DNA of 64,000 nucleotides from Afipia sp. OHSU_II-C1 (GCF_000497575.1 NZ_APJI01000013.1:418212-482211); one strand, 5' to 3'. Shown: positions 25,398 to 34,045, counted from the first letter of the stretch. The notes: generated from the sequence alone by a model not told the origin. A program made the numbers and translations.

Positions 25398-26482
25398 GTG
25401 CGAATGAACTCCAGGATGGATTCGGCAATATAGGGCAGTGAACCTGCTGTCGTCTCGGGCTGCACCGGAAGGCTCAGCAACGATCCGGCAAGATGTTCCG
25501 CCACGGGAAATGACTCAGTGATTTTGGACGAAAATGCCTCGTGCCTGTGCAGGCAGGGAGAGTAATGGATATTCGTCTGGATGCCGGCGCGCGTGAGATG
25601 GAGCCGAAGGCCATCCCGGTTTTCATGGCCGACGGCAAATTGATGATAAATGCAGCCTTCATTCTGTGGCGGCAGTTCCAGATCCGATGCCCCTAACAGC
25701 TCGCGGTAGCGCTCGGCGATGGCGCGGCGCTCGCTGTTTCCCTCGTCGAGATGGGGCAGCAGCGCAGAGAGTATCGCGGCCTGCATGTCGTCGAGACGCG
25801 AGTTGAAGCCGACGGAGCGGGCAATGCGGTCTTCACCGAGATCGTAGTTGCGCATGCGCCTGATCCGCTGGGCCAGACTCGCGTCGCTGGTCAGAACCGC
25901 GCCGCCATCGCCGATGCCGCCGAGGTTCTTGGTTGGATAATAAGAGAATGCGGCGGCATGACCGAAGGTGCCCACGCGCCGCGATCCGATGGACGCGCCG
26001 TGGGCCTGCGCGCAATCCTCGACAACGGCGAGCTTGTGGCGTTCGGCGATGGTCATGAGCGCCTGCATGTCACATGGCATGCCGAACAGATGCACCGGAA
26101 CGATGGCCGCAGTGCGCGGCGTGATGGCAGATTCAACTGCGGCCGGGTCGATGCAGCGCGTGCGGCTGTCCACATCCGCAAAGCGCGGTGTTGCTCCGCA
26201 TTGCAGAATCGCCTGCGCCGTCGCCGGTGCCGTCAGCGCTGTGGTGATGACCTCGTCGCCGCTGCCGATCCCCAGCGCGCGCAGGCTGAGCGCGAGCGCG
26301 TCCGTTCCGGAATTGACGCCGACGCAGTGCGCCGCTCCGATATAGGCGGCGAAGCTTGCCTCGAAGTTCGCGACTGCCGATCCGAGGATATAGCTTTGAC
26401 TTTCGATGACGGAGGCAATCGCCGCATCGACGGCGCTTCGATAACGCGCGATCCGTGATGCTGGAGCAGCCTGAGGTATCAT
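25394..26482 (-). CDS. DegT/DnrJ/EryC1 sugar aminotransferase
   Basis: 362 residues, fold type I PLP enzyme. GVNSGTDALALSLRALGI binds the phosphate, VVEDCAQAHGA holds the pyridine-binding Asp, and the Schiff-base Lys is in YYPTKNLGGIGDGGA. Members transfer an amino group from glutamate to a keto sugar nucleotide. It overlaps the ketoisomerase gene (ATGA) and the acetyltransferase gene (GTGA). With an FdtA/QdtA-type partner, a 3-keto-6-deoxyhexose substrate bound to dTDP is likely (FdtB/QdtB role). Confidence 0.88.
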   Translation of the reverse strand: MIPQAAPASRIARYRSAVDAAIASVIESQSYILGSAVANFEASFAAYIGAAHCVGVNSGTDALALSLRALGIGSGDEVITTALTAPATAQAILQCGATPRFADVDSRTRCIDPAAVESAITPRTAAIVPVHLFGMPCDMQALMTIAERHKLAVVEDCAQAHGASIGSRRVGTFGHAAAFSYYPTKNLGGIGDGGAVLTSDASLAQRIRRMRNYDLGEDRIARSVGFNSRLDDMQAAILSALLPHLDEGNSERRAIAERYRELLGASDLELPPQNEGCIYHQFAVGHENRDGLRLHLTRAGIQTNIHYSPCLHRHEAFSSKITESFPVAEHLAGSLLSLPVQPETTAGSLPYIAESILEFIRT

Positions 26483-26895
26483 TCCGGCTCGACGATCTTG
26501 TCAGGTTGCGGCCCATCGAACTGGGCGCTGGCATTGTATTCGATCGGAGACAGAATGAGCACCACTGTTTGCGGCTCGAAGCGGCGCAGGCGAAGCCATA
26601 CGCCGGCGCGGATCCAGAGCGCCTTGCCGGATGGGTCCAGCCGGTGCTCTGCCGTGTCGTGACCGTTATCGAGTTCGACGTGAACCGCGCCGCTCGACAC
26701 CGCGATCACCTGATCGGCGGGATTCGAATGCTCGGCGCGCACGGTGTCCGCCGGACATTCGGTGAGCGTGAAGATCCGCTTGGCGACGAACGGCAGGCTT
26801 GAGGGATACTCAAGGAGCGACAGCCGCCCGCGAGCATCGGTGTGCTCGGTCATGGAAATCAGATACGCGCCTTTGATGAGGGTGGTCCGTTGCAT
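26479..26895 (-). CDS. WxcM/FdtA-type cupin, probable dTDP-4-oxo-6-deoxyglucose 3,4-ketoisomerase
   Basis: 138 residues, a single cupin: TDARGRLSLLEYPSSLPFVAKRIF, TVRAEHSNPADQVIAV and the closing strand VVLILSPIEYNAS. The layout matches FdtA/QdtA ketoisomerases (RGxHAH region), though here that segment is RAEHSN, so only one of the two His is kept. It is first in the operon and coupled to the aminotransferase by ATGA. A longer open frame covers this gene and the whole divergent neighbour antisense; only this 138-residue part shows a family pattern. Confidence 0.75.
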   Translation of the reverse strand: MQRTTLIKGAYLISMTEHTDARGRLSLLEYPSSLPFVAKRIFTLTECPADTVRAEHSNPADQVIAVSSGAVHVELDNGHDTAEHRLDPSGKALWIRAGVWLRLRRFEPQTVVLILSPIEYNASAQFDGPQPDKIVEPE

Positions 26896-27093
26896 GGCGC
26901 GATCGATCCGGGAGTTTGATTCAGGGGCGGGAGGGTCGAGGAGTTTCCGCGCATCTCTAGCGAATAAAACCGTGGGGCAGTCAAATTTGCAGGCCCGCCA
27001 GGTTTCAATCGTGGGCAGATGGTGGTAGGAAGCTCGGCACGAAATCGCTCTGCCCACAAATTTCGGCCCACCCGAACCCTGCCCACCGGTCTG

Positions 27094-28437
27094 ATGAAAA
27101 ACGACCAGCTCCTGGCCCAGATCTCCGAATACTGCCGTCAGGCGGGGATGGCGGAATCGACGTTCGGCCGCCGCGCGGTAAACGACGGCAAGCTGGTGCA
27201 CCGGCTGCGCGAGGGCAAGCGCATTACGGTCGATACTTTGGAGCGGATTAGAGCTTTTCTTGGGGACGGCGTTCCGGTGGTGAGCGTGCCGGAACCTCCG
27301 ATCGAGAAGCGCGATCCCACCGGCAACTTCCGTTTTTTCGAAAACCGGCAGAAGTACCTGCTGTTCGTCCACACCTGCTCCGAAAAGCGGGTGATCGCCG
27401 ACCGGGTGGCGCTGGAGTTGGGGAGTATCCATCCACGGCCGCCCGCCTTGCGTGTTTTCGACGCAGGCGTGGGCGACGGGACGGTGCTGGCGCGGGTGAT
27501 GCGCTCCATGCACAGCCGGTTCCCGAACATGCCGTTCTATATCGCCGGCAAGGAAATCAGCCTCGAGGACGTGCGGCTGACCCTGAACAAGGTGCCGGAC
27601 CGCCTGTTCGAGCATCCGGCCACCGTTTTCGTCCTGACCAACATGAATTACGCCGAAGCGCCATGGCTGGCGCCGAAATCGCCGACCGCTGCGGCGGCGA
27701 TGATCTGGCGCGAAGTCGCGCTGCGCGGCTCGTCCTCCGGCGAGTTCGAGACGCAAATCGCCGATTTGCAGCCGTTTCTGGAAGAAAACTGGCGCGCCGC
27801 CGTCAGTTCGCGTTCCGGCATGCCGGTCTATGAGCGGCCGATCGCGCTGGTGATCTATCGTGAGGACCACCGGTTCCTGCTTGACGCCATGATCCCACGG
27901 GCAGGGCGGGTCGAAGCCAATTTCGATCTGGTGATCGCCTCGCAGCCTTATCGCGCCAGATCGTCGCTCAATTTCCGCGCCAAGAAGATTGTGGCGCCAC
28001 TGGCGCGCGCGCTGCGCGCAGGTGGCCGCCTGATCGGGATTCACTCCTACGGTCACGATCCCGGAATGGAGATCGTGCAGTCGGTGTGGCCCGGAGAAAA
28101 TCCTTTCGCCGTCAGCCGCCATGAGTTGCTGCGTGCGGTGAAATACGAACTGGGATCGGCCGGGCGCGATCTCAACTTTAACGCTTATGCGGATAACCGC
28201 TCCATTTTCCGGTACGATATGGAGGCGTTGCCCAACGAAGTGACAGGGCCGATCGGGACTTCGACGGCCTTTGCAGCATGGAACGCGGCGGTGTATGTCG
28301 CTCAGGTCGAAGACGACCGCCTGGACGAAGTCACGCAAAGCGGACGTTATCTCGACGCCACCAGAGAGGTTCTGCGCAAGCACAACGGGCTCTGGTTCTA
28401 CGATGAATCCTACGTCATCTCACGGCGTCGCGATTGA
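27094..28437 (+). CDS. HTH-domain plus SAM-dependent methyltransferase, upstream of metK
   Basis: 447 residues from ATG 27094. Residues 1-60 look like a helix-turn-helix (MAESTFGRRAVNDGKLVHRL, then ITVDTLERIRAFL). The rest is a class I methyltransferase with motif I LRVFDAGVGDGTVLARV near residue 130 and a later GGRLIGIHSYGHDPG strand. The gene leads straight into metK (58-bp gap) and ahcY, which make SAM and remove SAH. It could methylate a specific target and also bind DNA to control the cluster. Its substrate is unknown. The frame is open further upstream but without a ribosome site. Confidence 0.8.
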   Translation: MKNDQLLAQISEYCRQAGMAESTFGRRAVNDGKLVHRLREGKRITVDTLERIRAFLGDGVPVVSVPEPPIEKRDPTGNFRFFENRQKYLLFVHTCSEKRVIADRVALELGSIHPRPPALRVFDAGVGDGTVLARVMRSMHSRFPNMPFYIAGKEISLEDVRLTLNKVPDRLFEHPATVFVLTNMNYAEAPWLAPKSPTAAAAMIWREVALRGSSSGEFETQIADLQPFLEENWRAAVSSRSGMPVYERPIALVIYREDHRFLLDAMIPRAGRVEANFDLVIASQPYRARSSLNFRAKKIVAPLARALRAGGRLIGIHSYGHDPGMEIVQSVWPGENPFAVSRHELLRAVKYELGSAGRDLNFNAYADNRSIFRYDMEALPNEVTGPIGTSTAFAAWNAAVYVAQVEDDRLDEVTQSGRYLDATREVLRKHNGLWFYDESYVISRRRD

Positions 28438-28495
28438 TAAAAATTTGTTGAAAATCCAAACGGGCCGATCGCGGCCCATCTGAAAGGGATTGTTG

Positions 28496-29692
28496 ATGCG
28501 CGCGTCTTATCTGTTCACCAGTGAATCGGTTTCCGAAGGTCATCCGGACAAGGTCTGCGACCGGATCTCGGACGAAATCGTCGATCTGTTTTTCCGTGAG
28601 GGCCCCAAGGCCGGCATCGATCCGTGGGCGATCCGCGCCGCATGTGAAACGCTCGCCACCACCAACAAGGTCGTGATCGCCGGCGAGACGCGCGGCCCGG
28701 CCACCGTCACCAACGAGCAGATTGAGGCGACCGTGCGCGCCGCGATCAAGGACATCGGTTACGAGCAGGAAGGCTTCCACTGGAAGACCTGCGATATCGA
28801 AATCCTGCTGCATCCGCAGTCGGCCGACATCGCGCAGGGCGTCGACGCACTTCAGCCCGGCACCAACAAGGAAGAGGGCGCGGGCGACCAGGGCATCATG
28901 TTCGGTTACGCCACCAACGAAACGCCTGAACTGATGCCGGCGCCGATCCACTACGCGCACAAGATCCTGCGCCTGATCTCGGAAGCCCGTCACTCGGGCG
29001 TCGAGAAGGTGCTCGGCCCGGACTCCAAGAGCCAGGTCACCGTGCAGTACGAAAACGGCAAGCCGGTGGGCGTGCGCGAGATCGTCGTGTCGCATCAGCA
29101 TCTCGTCGAGGACATGACCTCGAACCAGGTGCGCGAGCGCGTCGAGCCGTATGTCCGCAAGGCGCTGCCGGAAGGCTGGATCAACGGCAAGACCATCTGG
29201 CACATCAACCCGACCGGCAAGTTCTACATCGGCGGTCCCGATGGTGACGCGGGCCTCACGGGCCGCAAGATCATTGTCGACACCTACGGCGGTGCGGCTC
29301 CGCACGGCGGCGGCGCGTTCTCCGGCAAGGATTCCACCAAGGTCGACCGCTCGGCGGCTTATGCCGCGCGCTATGTCGCCAAGAACGTTGTCGCAGCCGG
29401 TCTCGCCGACAAGTGCACGCTGCAGCTCGCCTACGCCATCGGCGTTGCGCGTCCGCTGTCGATCTACATCGACACCCACGGCACCGGTAAGGTCTCCGAC
29501 GACAAGATCGAGAAGGCTGTTGCCGAGTCGATGGACCTCACCCCGCGCGGCATCCGCAAGCACCTCGACCTCAACAAGCCGATCTACGCACGCACGTCCG
29601 CCTACGGCCACTTCGGCCGCACGCCGGACGCCGACGGCGGCTTCTCGTGGGAAAAGACCGATCTCGCCGATGCGCTGAAGCGCGCGGTGTGA
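28496..29692 (+). CDS. metK: S-adenosylmethionine synthetase
   Basis: 398 residues. Hallmarks are [18 protein letters not shown] at the start, [12 protein letters not shown] (substrate loop), [21 protein letters not shown] and the glycine-rich P-loop-like [16 protein letters not shown]. The enzyme makes SAM from methionine and ATP. The start ATG 28496 has AAGGGA six bases upstream. A 6-bp hairpin with a four-base loop (28462-28477, GGGCCG/CGGCCC) lies just before the ribosome site and might influence translation. It is followed by ahcY after a repeat element. Confidence 0.97.
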   Translation: MRASYLFTSESVSEGHPDKVCDRISDEIVDLFFREGPKAGIDPWAIRAACETLATTNKVVIAGETRGPATVTNEQIEATVRAAIKDIGYEQEGFHWKTCDIEILLHPQSADIAQGVDALQPGTNKEEGAGDQGIMFGYATNETPELMPAPIHYAHKILRLISEARHSGVEKVLGPDSKSQVTVQYENGKPVGVREIVVSHQHLVEDMTSNQVRERVEPYVRKALPEGWINGKTIWHINPTGKFYIGGPDGDAGLTGRKIIVDTYGGAAPHGGGAFSGKDSTKVDRSAAYAARYVAKNVVAAGLADKCTLQLAYAIGVARPLSIYIDTHGTGKVSDDKIEKAVAESMDLTPRGIRKHLDLNKPIYARTSAYGHFGRTPDADGGFSWEKTDLADALKRAV

Positions 29693-29704
29693 TGCCAATT
29701 ATTT

Positions 29705-29844
29705 CCCTCCCCCTTTTGGGGAGGGTCGGCCGAGCGAAGCGGAGGCCGGGGTGGGAGTGTCGTGAATGGCATTCTGAATGTTCCCCCACCCGACGCATTG
29801 CTCGCTTCGCTCTCAATGCGCCACCCTCCCCACAAGGGGGAGGG
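29705..29844. repeat. Palindromic repeat element between metK and ahcY
   Basis: A 140-bp foldback: the terminal 22-base blocks 29705-29726 and 29823-29844 are inverted copies with 21 of 22 matches, and each block is itself a CCCTCCCC...GGGGAGGG palindrome. The interior holds another inverted pair, GCATTG/CAATGC (around 29797-29820). No coding frame or transposase is present. It is a MITE- or REP-like mosaic. In the mRNA it would form a very stable structure between metK and ahcY. Confidence 0.85.
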
Positions 29845-29876
29845 AGTAGAGCCGCAACTCAAAGGATAGAACCAAC

Positions 29877-31313
29877 ATGACCACCGCCACCGCGAAAGCC
29901 CCCGCAGGCTTCACCGATTACATCGTCGCCGACATCGGCCTCGCCGATTTCGGCCGCAAGGAACTCTCGCTCGCCGAAACCGAAATGCCCGGCCTGATGG
30001 CGACGCGCGAAGAGTACGGCCCGAAGCAGCCTTTGAAGGGCGCGCGCATCGCGGGCTCGCTGCACATGACCATCCAGACCGGCGTGCTGATCGAAACCCT
30101 CAAAGCATTGGGCGCCGACATCCGCTGGGTCTCCTGCAACATCTATTCGACGCAGGACCACGCCGCGGCCGCGATTGCTGCCGCCGGCATTCCGGTGTTC
30201 GCGGTCAAGGGTGAGACGCTGAAGGATTACTGGGACTACACCGCCAAGCTGTTCGACTGGCACGGCGGCGGTCACCCGAACATGATCCTCGATGACGGCG
30301 GCGACGCCACCATGTACGTCCATCTCGGCCTGCGCGCCGAGAACGGCGATACCGCGTTCCTGGACAAGCCTGGCTCCGAGGAAGAGGAAGTGTTCTTCGC
30401 GCTGCTCAAGAAGCAGCTCAAGGAGAAGCCGAAGGGCTACTTCAGGGCGATCGCCGACAGCATCAAGGGCGTCTCGGAAGAGACCACCACGGGCGTGCAT
30501 CGCCTGTACGACATGCAGAAGGCCGGCACGCTGCTGTGGCCCGCCATCAACGTCAACGACTCGGTCACCAAGTCGAAGTTCGACAACCTTTACGGCTGCC
30601 GTGAATCGCTGGTGGACGGCATCCGCCGCGGCACCGACGTGATGATGTCGGGCAAGGTCGCGATGGTTGCGGGCTTCGGCGACGTCGGCAAGGGCTCGGC
30701 GGCGTCGCTGCGCCAGGCCGGCTGCCGCGTGATGGTCTCCGAGATCGATCCGATCTGCGCATTGCAGGCGGCGATGGAAGGCTATCAGGTCACCACGATG
30801 GAAGACGCCGCGCCGCAGGCCGACATCTTCGTCACCGCGACCGGCAACAAGGACATCATCACCCTTGAGCACATGCGCGCGATGAAGGACCGCGCCATCG
30901 TCTGCAACATCGGCCACTTCGACAACGAGATCCAGATCGCCTCGCTGAAGAACCTGAAGTGGACCAACATCAAGCCGCAGGTCGATGAAATCGCGTTCCC
31001 GGACGGCCACCGCATCATCATGCTGTCGGAAGGCCGCCTCGTGAACCTCGGCAACGCGATGGGCCATCCGTCCTTCGTGATGTCGGCGTCGTTCACCAAC
31101 CAGACGCTGGCGCAGATCGAACTGTTCGCCAACAACAAGGACGGCAAGTACAAGAAGGAAGTTTATGTGCTGCCGAAGTCGCTCGACGAGAAGGTCGCGC
31201 GGCTCCACCTTGCCAAGATCGGCGTCAAGCTCACCGAGCTGCGCAAGGATCAGGCCGACTACATCGGCGTGAAGCAGGAAGGCCCGTACAAGAGCGATCA
31301 CTACCGCTACTGA
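29877..31313 (+). CDS. ahcY: Adenosylhomocysteinase
   Basis: 478 residues, the normal length for the bacterial enzyme with its inserted segment of about 40 residues. Signatures are [14 protein letters not shown], the NAD site [19 protein letters not shown] and the catalytic region [11 protein letters not shown]...[13 protein letters not shown]. The C terminus KSDHYRY matches the conserved end that caps NAD. It hydrolyses SAH to homocysteine and adenosine, removing product inhibition of methyltransferases. It ends before a repeat and an intrinsic terminator. Confidence 0.97.
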   Translation: MTTATAKAPAGFTDYIVADIGLADFGRKELSLAETEMPGLMATREEYGPKQPLKGARIAGSLHMTIQTGVLIETLKALGADIRWVSCNIYSTQDHAAAAIAAAGIPVFAVKGETLKDYWDYTAKLFDWHGGGHPNMILDDGGDATMYVHLGLRAENGDTAFLDKPGSEEEEVFFALLKKQLKEKPKGYFRAIADSIKGVSEETTTGVHRLYDMQKAGTLLWPAINVNDSVTKSKFDNLYGCRESLVDGIRRGTDVMMSGKVAMVAGFGDVGKGSAASLRQAGCRVMVSEIDPICALQAAMEGYQVTTMEDAAPQADIFVTATGNKDIITLEHMRAMKDRAIVCNIGHFDNEIQIASLKNLKWTNIKPQVDEIAFPDGHRIIMLSEGRLVNLGNAMGHPSFVMSASFTNQTLAQIELFANNKDGKYKKEVYVLPKSLDEKVARLHLAKIGVKLTELRKDQADYIGVKQEGPYKSDHYRY

Positions 31314-31322
31314 AAACCACCT

Positions 31323-31427
31323 GTCATTCCGGACGGTCTGCGAAGCAGGCCGATCCGGAATCTCGATGGGTTGGAAAAGAACGTCTGGATTCCGGATTCG
31401 CTTGCGATGCGCGCGCCCCGGAATGAC
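31323..31427. repeat. Palindromic repeat element after ahcY
   Basis: Outer arms GTCATTCCGG (31323-31332) and CCGGAATGAC (31418-31427) match perfectly, and an inner pair ATCCGGAATC (31353-31362)/GATTCCGGAT (31388-31397) is also perfect. The element is about 105 bp and differs from the one at 29705. It is in the 3' region of ahcY, just before the terminator. Confidence 0.8.
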
Positions 31428-31436
31428 GGAAAACAG

Positions 31437-31466
31437 AAAAGCCCCGGATTGTTCCGGGGCTTTTTT
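31437..31466. terminator. Bidirectional intrinsic terminator
   Basis: GCCCCGG (31441-31447) pairs with CCGGGGC (31454-31460) around a six-base loop, followed by six T on the plus strand and preceded by four A (a U-run on the minus transcript). It ends ahcY mRNA and, from the other side, the mRNA of the small membrane gene whose stop codon lies two bases away. Confidence 0.92.
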
Positions 31467-31467
31467 G

Positions 31468-31629
31468 CTATTTGCTGCCGGGCGCTGCGGGCGCCGTAAT
31501 GGTCACGCTGGGCCCGGAGCTTTTGCCCTTCATTCCGCCCTGCAGGAAAAAGAAACCGATGCCGACAACAATTATGGCACCCACGATCACGCCCAATATT
31601 CCAATTCCACCACTTCCACCTTCAGCCAT
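31468..31629 (-). CDS. Small single-pass membrane protein, 53 aa
   Basis: Starts at ATG 31629 behind an almost perfect AGGAGG five bases upstream. It reads MAEGGSGGIGILGVIVG, then a membrane segment (IIVVGIGFFFLQGG) and a short Lys/Pro/Ser tail, ending with TAG at 31468. The longer open frame in which it lies has no ribosome site and a non-protein-like composition. It converges on ahcY and shares its terminator. No function is known; such glycine-rich one-pass proteins are common in this bacterial group. Confidence 0.8.
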   Translation of the reverse strand: MAEGGSGGIGILGVIVGAIIVVGIGFFFLQGGMKGKSSGPSVTITAPAAPGSK

Positions 31630-31769
31630 CTTGTCCTCCTCATAAAGAACGGCAACGGTCACGAAGCTGTTATGTTCCCGCCCGCACAATCCGGCATGCG
31701 CATATCGCACGGGGCGAATCCCGATAAGATGCGCAGGTTTCCGGTTCATTCGCTGATGCGAGGTTGCTC

Positions 31770-32735
31770 GTGACCGCCAGATCAAACGACTATCCGACGA
31801 CAGTCTCGCTGCTTGGCGTGCCGATCGAAGTCGGCGCGTCGCAGAAGGGCGCGCTGATGGGCCCGGCGGCGCTGCGCACGGCGGGCATCGCACAGCTTTT
31901 GGAGAGTCTCGATTTCAAGGTCGAGGATCACGGCGACATCGCGCCGCGCGAACTCTCGTTCAGCGATGAAGCGCCGCCGCCGAACGCGAAGCACTACCGC
32001 GAGATCAAGGCCTGGATCGGCGAGACCTCAAGGCGTGCCTACGCCATGGCGAAGTCCGGCGCGATTCCGGTATTTCTCGGCGGCGATCATTCGCTGTCGA
32101 TGGGTTCGGTGAGCGGCGTCGCGCGGCACTGGCACGCGCAGAAGCGCGAGCTGTTCGTGCTCTGGCTCGATGCCCATGCCGATTACAACACGCCCGCGAC
32201 CACGATCACCGGCAACATGCACGGCATGTCCGGCGCGTTCCTGTGCGGCGAGCCTGGACTGGACGATCTGCTGCCGCAGAGCGAGCGATCCTCCATCGCG
32301 CCGCGCCAGCTTGGCCTGTTCGGCCTGCGCTCGGTGGACAAGAAGGAAAAGGAATTGCTCGGGCAGCGCGATGTCTGGATCGCCGACATGCGCCGGATCG
32401 ACGAATTCGGCGTCAGCGTCTTGATGCGCGAATTCATCGAGCGGGTGAGGGCGCGCAGCGGTGTCCTCCATGTCAGCCTGGATGTGGATTTCCTCGATCC
32501 GGTGTCGGCCCCCGGCGTCGGCACCACCGTCTCGGGCGGGGCGACCTATCGCGAGGCGCATCTCGTCATGGAGATGCTGCAGGATTCAGGGCTGGTGCGC
32601 TCGCTCGATCTGGTCGAGCTTAATCCGTTTCTGGACAACCGCGGCCTCACCGCGCGCACCGTGGTCGAACTCGTCGGCTCGCTGTTCGGCCAGCAGATCC
32701 ATGATCGCCCGACGCCGAGCAACGCGGTGGTGTAA
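31770..32735 (+). CDS. rocF: Arginase
   Basis: 321 residues of the ureohydrolase family with all manganese ligands visible: GGDHS, DAHADYNTP (the arginase form of DAHxD) and SLDVDFLDP. The NTP and the following NMHGM segment point to arginase rather than agmatinase. It cleaves arginine to ornithine and urea. The preferred start is GTG 31770 with GAGG six bases upstream; TTG 31764 adds two residues. Confidence 0.94.
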   Translation: MTARSNDYPTTVSLLGVPIEVGASQKGALMGPAALRTAGIAQLLESLDFKVEDHGDIAPRELSFSDEAPPPNAKHYREIKAWIGETSRRAYAMAKSGAIPVFLGGDHSLSMGSVSGVARHWHAQKRELFVLWLDAHADYNTPATTITGNMHGMSGAFLCGEPGLDDLLPQSERSSIAPRQLGLFGLRSVDKKEKELLGQRDVWIADMRRIDEFGVSVLMREFIERVRARSGVLHVSLDVDFLDPVSAPGVGTTVSGGATYREAHLVMEMLQDSGLVRSLDLVELNPFLDNRGLTARTVVELVGSLFGQQIHDRPTPSNAVV

Positions 32736-32776
32736 GGGTGTGAAAAGAAATCGGTACTTTGTATTGGCGTTTCCGC

Positions 32777-32989
32777 TTAGAAAATTCTGAGCATTTGCAG
32801 CACGAATGACAATCCGTTTGCTACTCCGACGGCGCCTATAGCAGCGCCGATGAAAATGCCTGCTGCACCTAGGCACACGCCTCCAATCCAGCCGCCATTG
32901 CCATACCCGACGACTGCCCCGATGGTGCCGGCCAAAATGACGAGCACGACAGCCCAGATGATTTGGACGATCTGAATGAACCGCTGCAT
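32777..32989 (-). CDS. Small membrane protein, about 70 aa
   Basis: From ATG 32989 the frame gives MQRFIQIVQIIWAVVLVILAG, GAVVGYGNGGWIGGV and a second glycine/alanine-rich hydrophobic segment, so two membrane helices joined by a Gly-rich turn. TTG codons at 33007 and 33016 would extend it by 6-9 residues. The ribosome site is weak (GAG three bases before ATG). It converges on the arginase gene. No family is recognised. Confidence 0.5.
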   Translation of the reverse strand: MQRFIQIVQIIWAVVLVILAGTIGAVVGYGNGGWIGGVCLGAAGIFIGAAIGAVGVANGLSFVLQMLRIF

Positions 32990-33083
32990 CAACTCTATGT
33001 AGGGACTCAAGGCCAAACAAAAATACGACCGTTGCAGCGATAGTTAATTGCGAATCTGTAAAATCGTACTCAGGTTCGGTGTC

Positions 33084-33345
33084 GTCCCCGCGAACGCGGG
33101 GACCCATAGTTATCGAACACCATGTCAGCGTCGTCCAGAGGTGAGCACTTGCGAGCCTCGAAGGACGACGGCAGCAGACAACCGCGCATCCTTCGAGGTT
33201 CGCGCGCTATGCGCGGCTCACACCTCAGGATGACGCGACATCGCTACGTTAGCGATCAATGGGTCCCAGCTGGAGCCTGTCATTCGGGCCGGCGAAGCCG
33301 GACCCACGCGGCGTCGCGCAGGCCTGCGGGCGCGGCGCAGTGACA
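33084..33345. repeat. Mosaic of nested palindromic repeats
   Basis: Several foldbacks are packed together: a 20-base perfect hairpin GTCCCCGCG-AA-CGCGGGGAC (33084-33103); CGTCGTCC/GGACGACG (33129-33136 and 33163-33170); the outer pair GGGACCCAT (33099-33107)/ATGGGTCCC (33259-33267); TCGCTA/TAGCGA (33241-33255); and a final GTCATTCGGG-type block from about 33279. This is typical dispersed intergenic repeat material of this family, with one copy inserted in another. No genes. Confidence 0.75.
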
Positions 33346-33697
33346 GGACGGCGTGGTTGCCGCGCTGGTTAAAGTGAATCCTGGAGAGCTTCAAAGCTCA
33401 TTCCCCACGTTAAGCTGGAAATGCCGCAGTACCTGCGGGTTATTTTCAGCGCCCAAGCCTCTGGCATTGCTCGCTTAAACGCCTGCGCCGCCGCGCGAAC
33501 ACAATTGAGTTGTTGCTTTAAGGCCGGCAACTGCTACAAGCCTCGCATTCGACCTGCGGCACAGCTTTTGTTAAAGCGCCCTTTGGACCTTTTCGGTCCC
33601 CTTCGGCTCCTTACCCTAAGACATCGCTAGATTGGATTATGCTCCGCGCGACGTCGTGCGGGACTGCGCATGTACGCGCCTCTAAGGATTGTTTGTT
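33346..33697 (+). other. Upstream region and leader of cspA, 352 bp
   Basis: No gene is supported. It must carry the cspA promoter. A small hairpin GGACC-TTTTC-GGTCC lies at 33585-33599. The about 70 bases before the start codon probably form the 5' UTR, which in cold-shock genes is usually long and structured. No clear -35/-10 pair was identified. Confidence 0.45.
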
Positions 33698-33907
33698 ATG
33701 ACGACTGGTACTGTGAAGTGGTTCAACGGCCAAAAGGGCTTTGGTTTCATTCAGCCGAACGATGGCGGCACCGATGTGTTCGTTCACATCAGCGCTGTCG
33801 AGCGTGCTGGCCTGACCGGCCTCGCCGAAGGACAGAAGGTTTCGTACGAAGCCAAGGTTGACAAGATGCGCGGCAAGACCAGCGCAGAAAACCTACAGAT
33901 TCTGTAA
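33698..33907 (+). CDS. cspA: Cold-shock protein (CspA family)
   Basis: 69 residues: [24 protein letters not shown] contains RNP1 (KGFGFI), and DVFVHISAV contains RNP2. It is the usual single cold-shock domain that binds single-stranded RNA or DNA and melts mRNA structure. ATG 33698 has AAGGA nine bases upstream. The mRNA 3' part holds two hairpins that carry the same loop sequence, and then a pair of covarying hairpins. Confidence 0.95.
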   Translation: MTTGTVKWFNGQKGFGFIQPNDGGTDVFVHISAVERAGLTGLAEGQKVSYEAKVDKMRGKTSAENLQIL

Positions 33908-33960
33908 GGCCGATCGCGGCAGCCGGACACCGGTTGTCGCGCAAGCCTGAACAAGAAAAA

Positions 33961-34009
33961 GAGCCAGGCGCTGCATCCACGGATGTACTGGTTGCAGCAG
34001 CCAGCTTTT
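33961..34009 (+). terminator. Probable cspA terminator
   Basis: GCTGCA (33970-33975) pairs with TGCAGC (33993-33998), extended by GGC/GCC with one bulged A, and is followed by TTTT (34006-34009). The loop holds CACGGATGTA, which recurs in the next hairpin's loop. It lies 54-100 bases after the cspA stop. Confidence 0.55.
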
Positions 34010-34012
34010 CGC

Positions 34013-34037
34013 CCGTTTCACGGATGTAATGAAACGG
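34013..34037 (+). promoter_or_regulatory. Second hairpin in the cspA 3' region
   Basis: CCGTTTCA (34013-34020) and TGAAACGG (34030-34037) form a perfect 8-bp stem with a nine-base loop. Its loop region repeats CACGGATGTA (34019-34028), seen also at 33978-33987 in the loop of the preceding hairpin. No U-run follows. Two unlike stems presenting one loop sequence suggest a binding site for a protein or an RNA. Confidence 0.5.
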
Positions 34038-34045
34038 ACGTCACG

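Noticed and set aside
26896..28383. Long minus-strand frame extending the ketoisomerase gene upstream across the methyltransferase gene
   Set aside because: The extension is antisense to the HTH-methyltransferase gene and lacks family features; only the final 138 residues are a cupin.
28438..28495. SAM-sensing riboswitch before metK
   Set aside because: Only 58 bases with one 6-bp hairpin are available; no pseudoknot or conserved SAM-II/SAM-V-like core could be recognised.
33084..33345. CRISPR array or transposon with genes
   Set aside because: The repeats are palindromic and nested, not regularly spaced direct repeats, and no cas or transposase frame is present.
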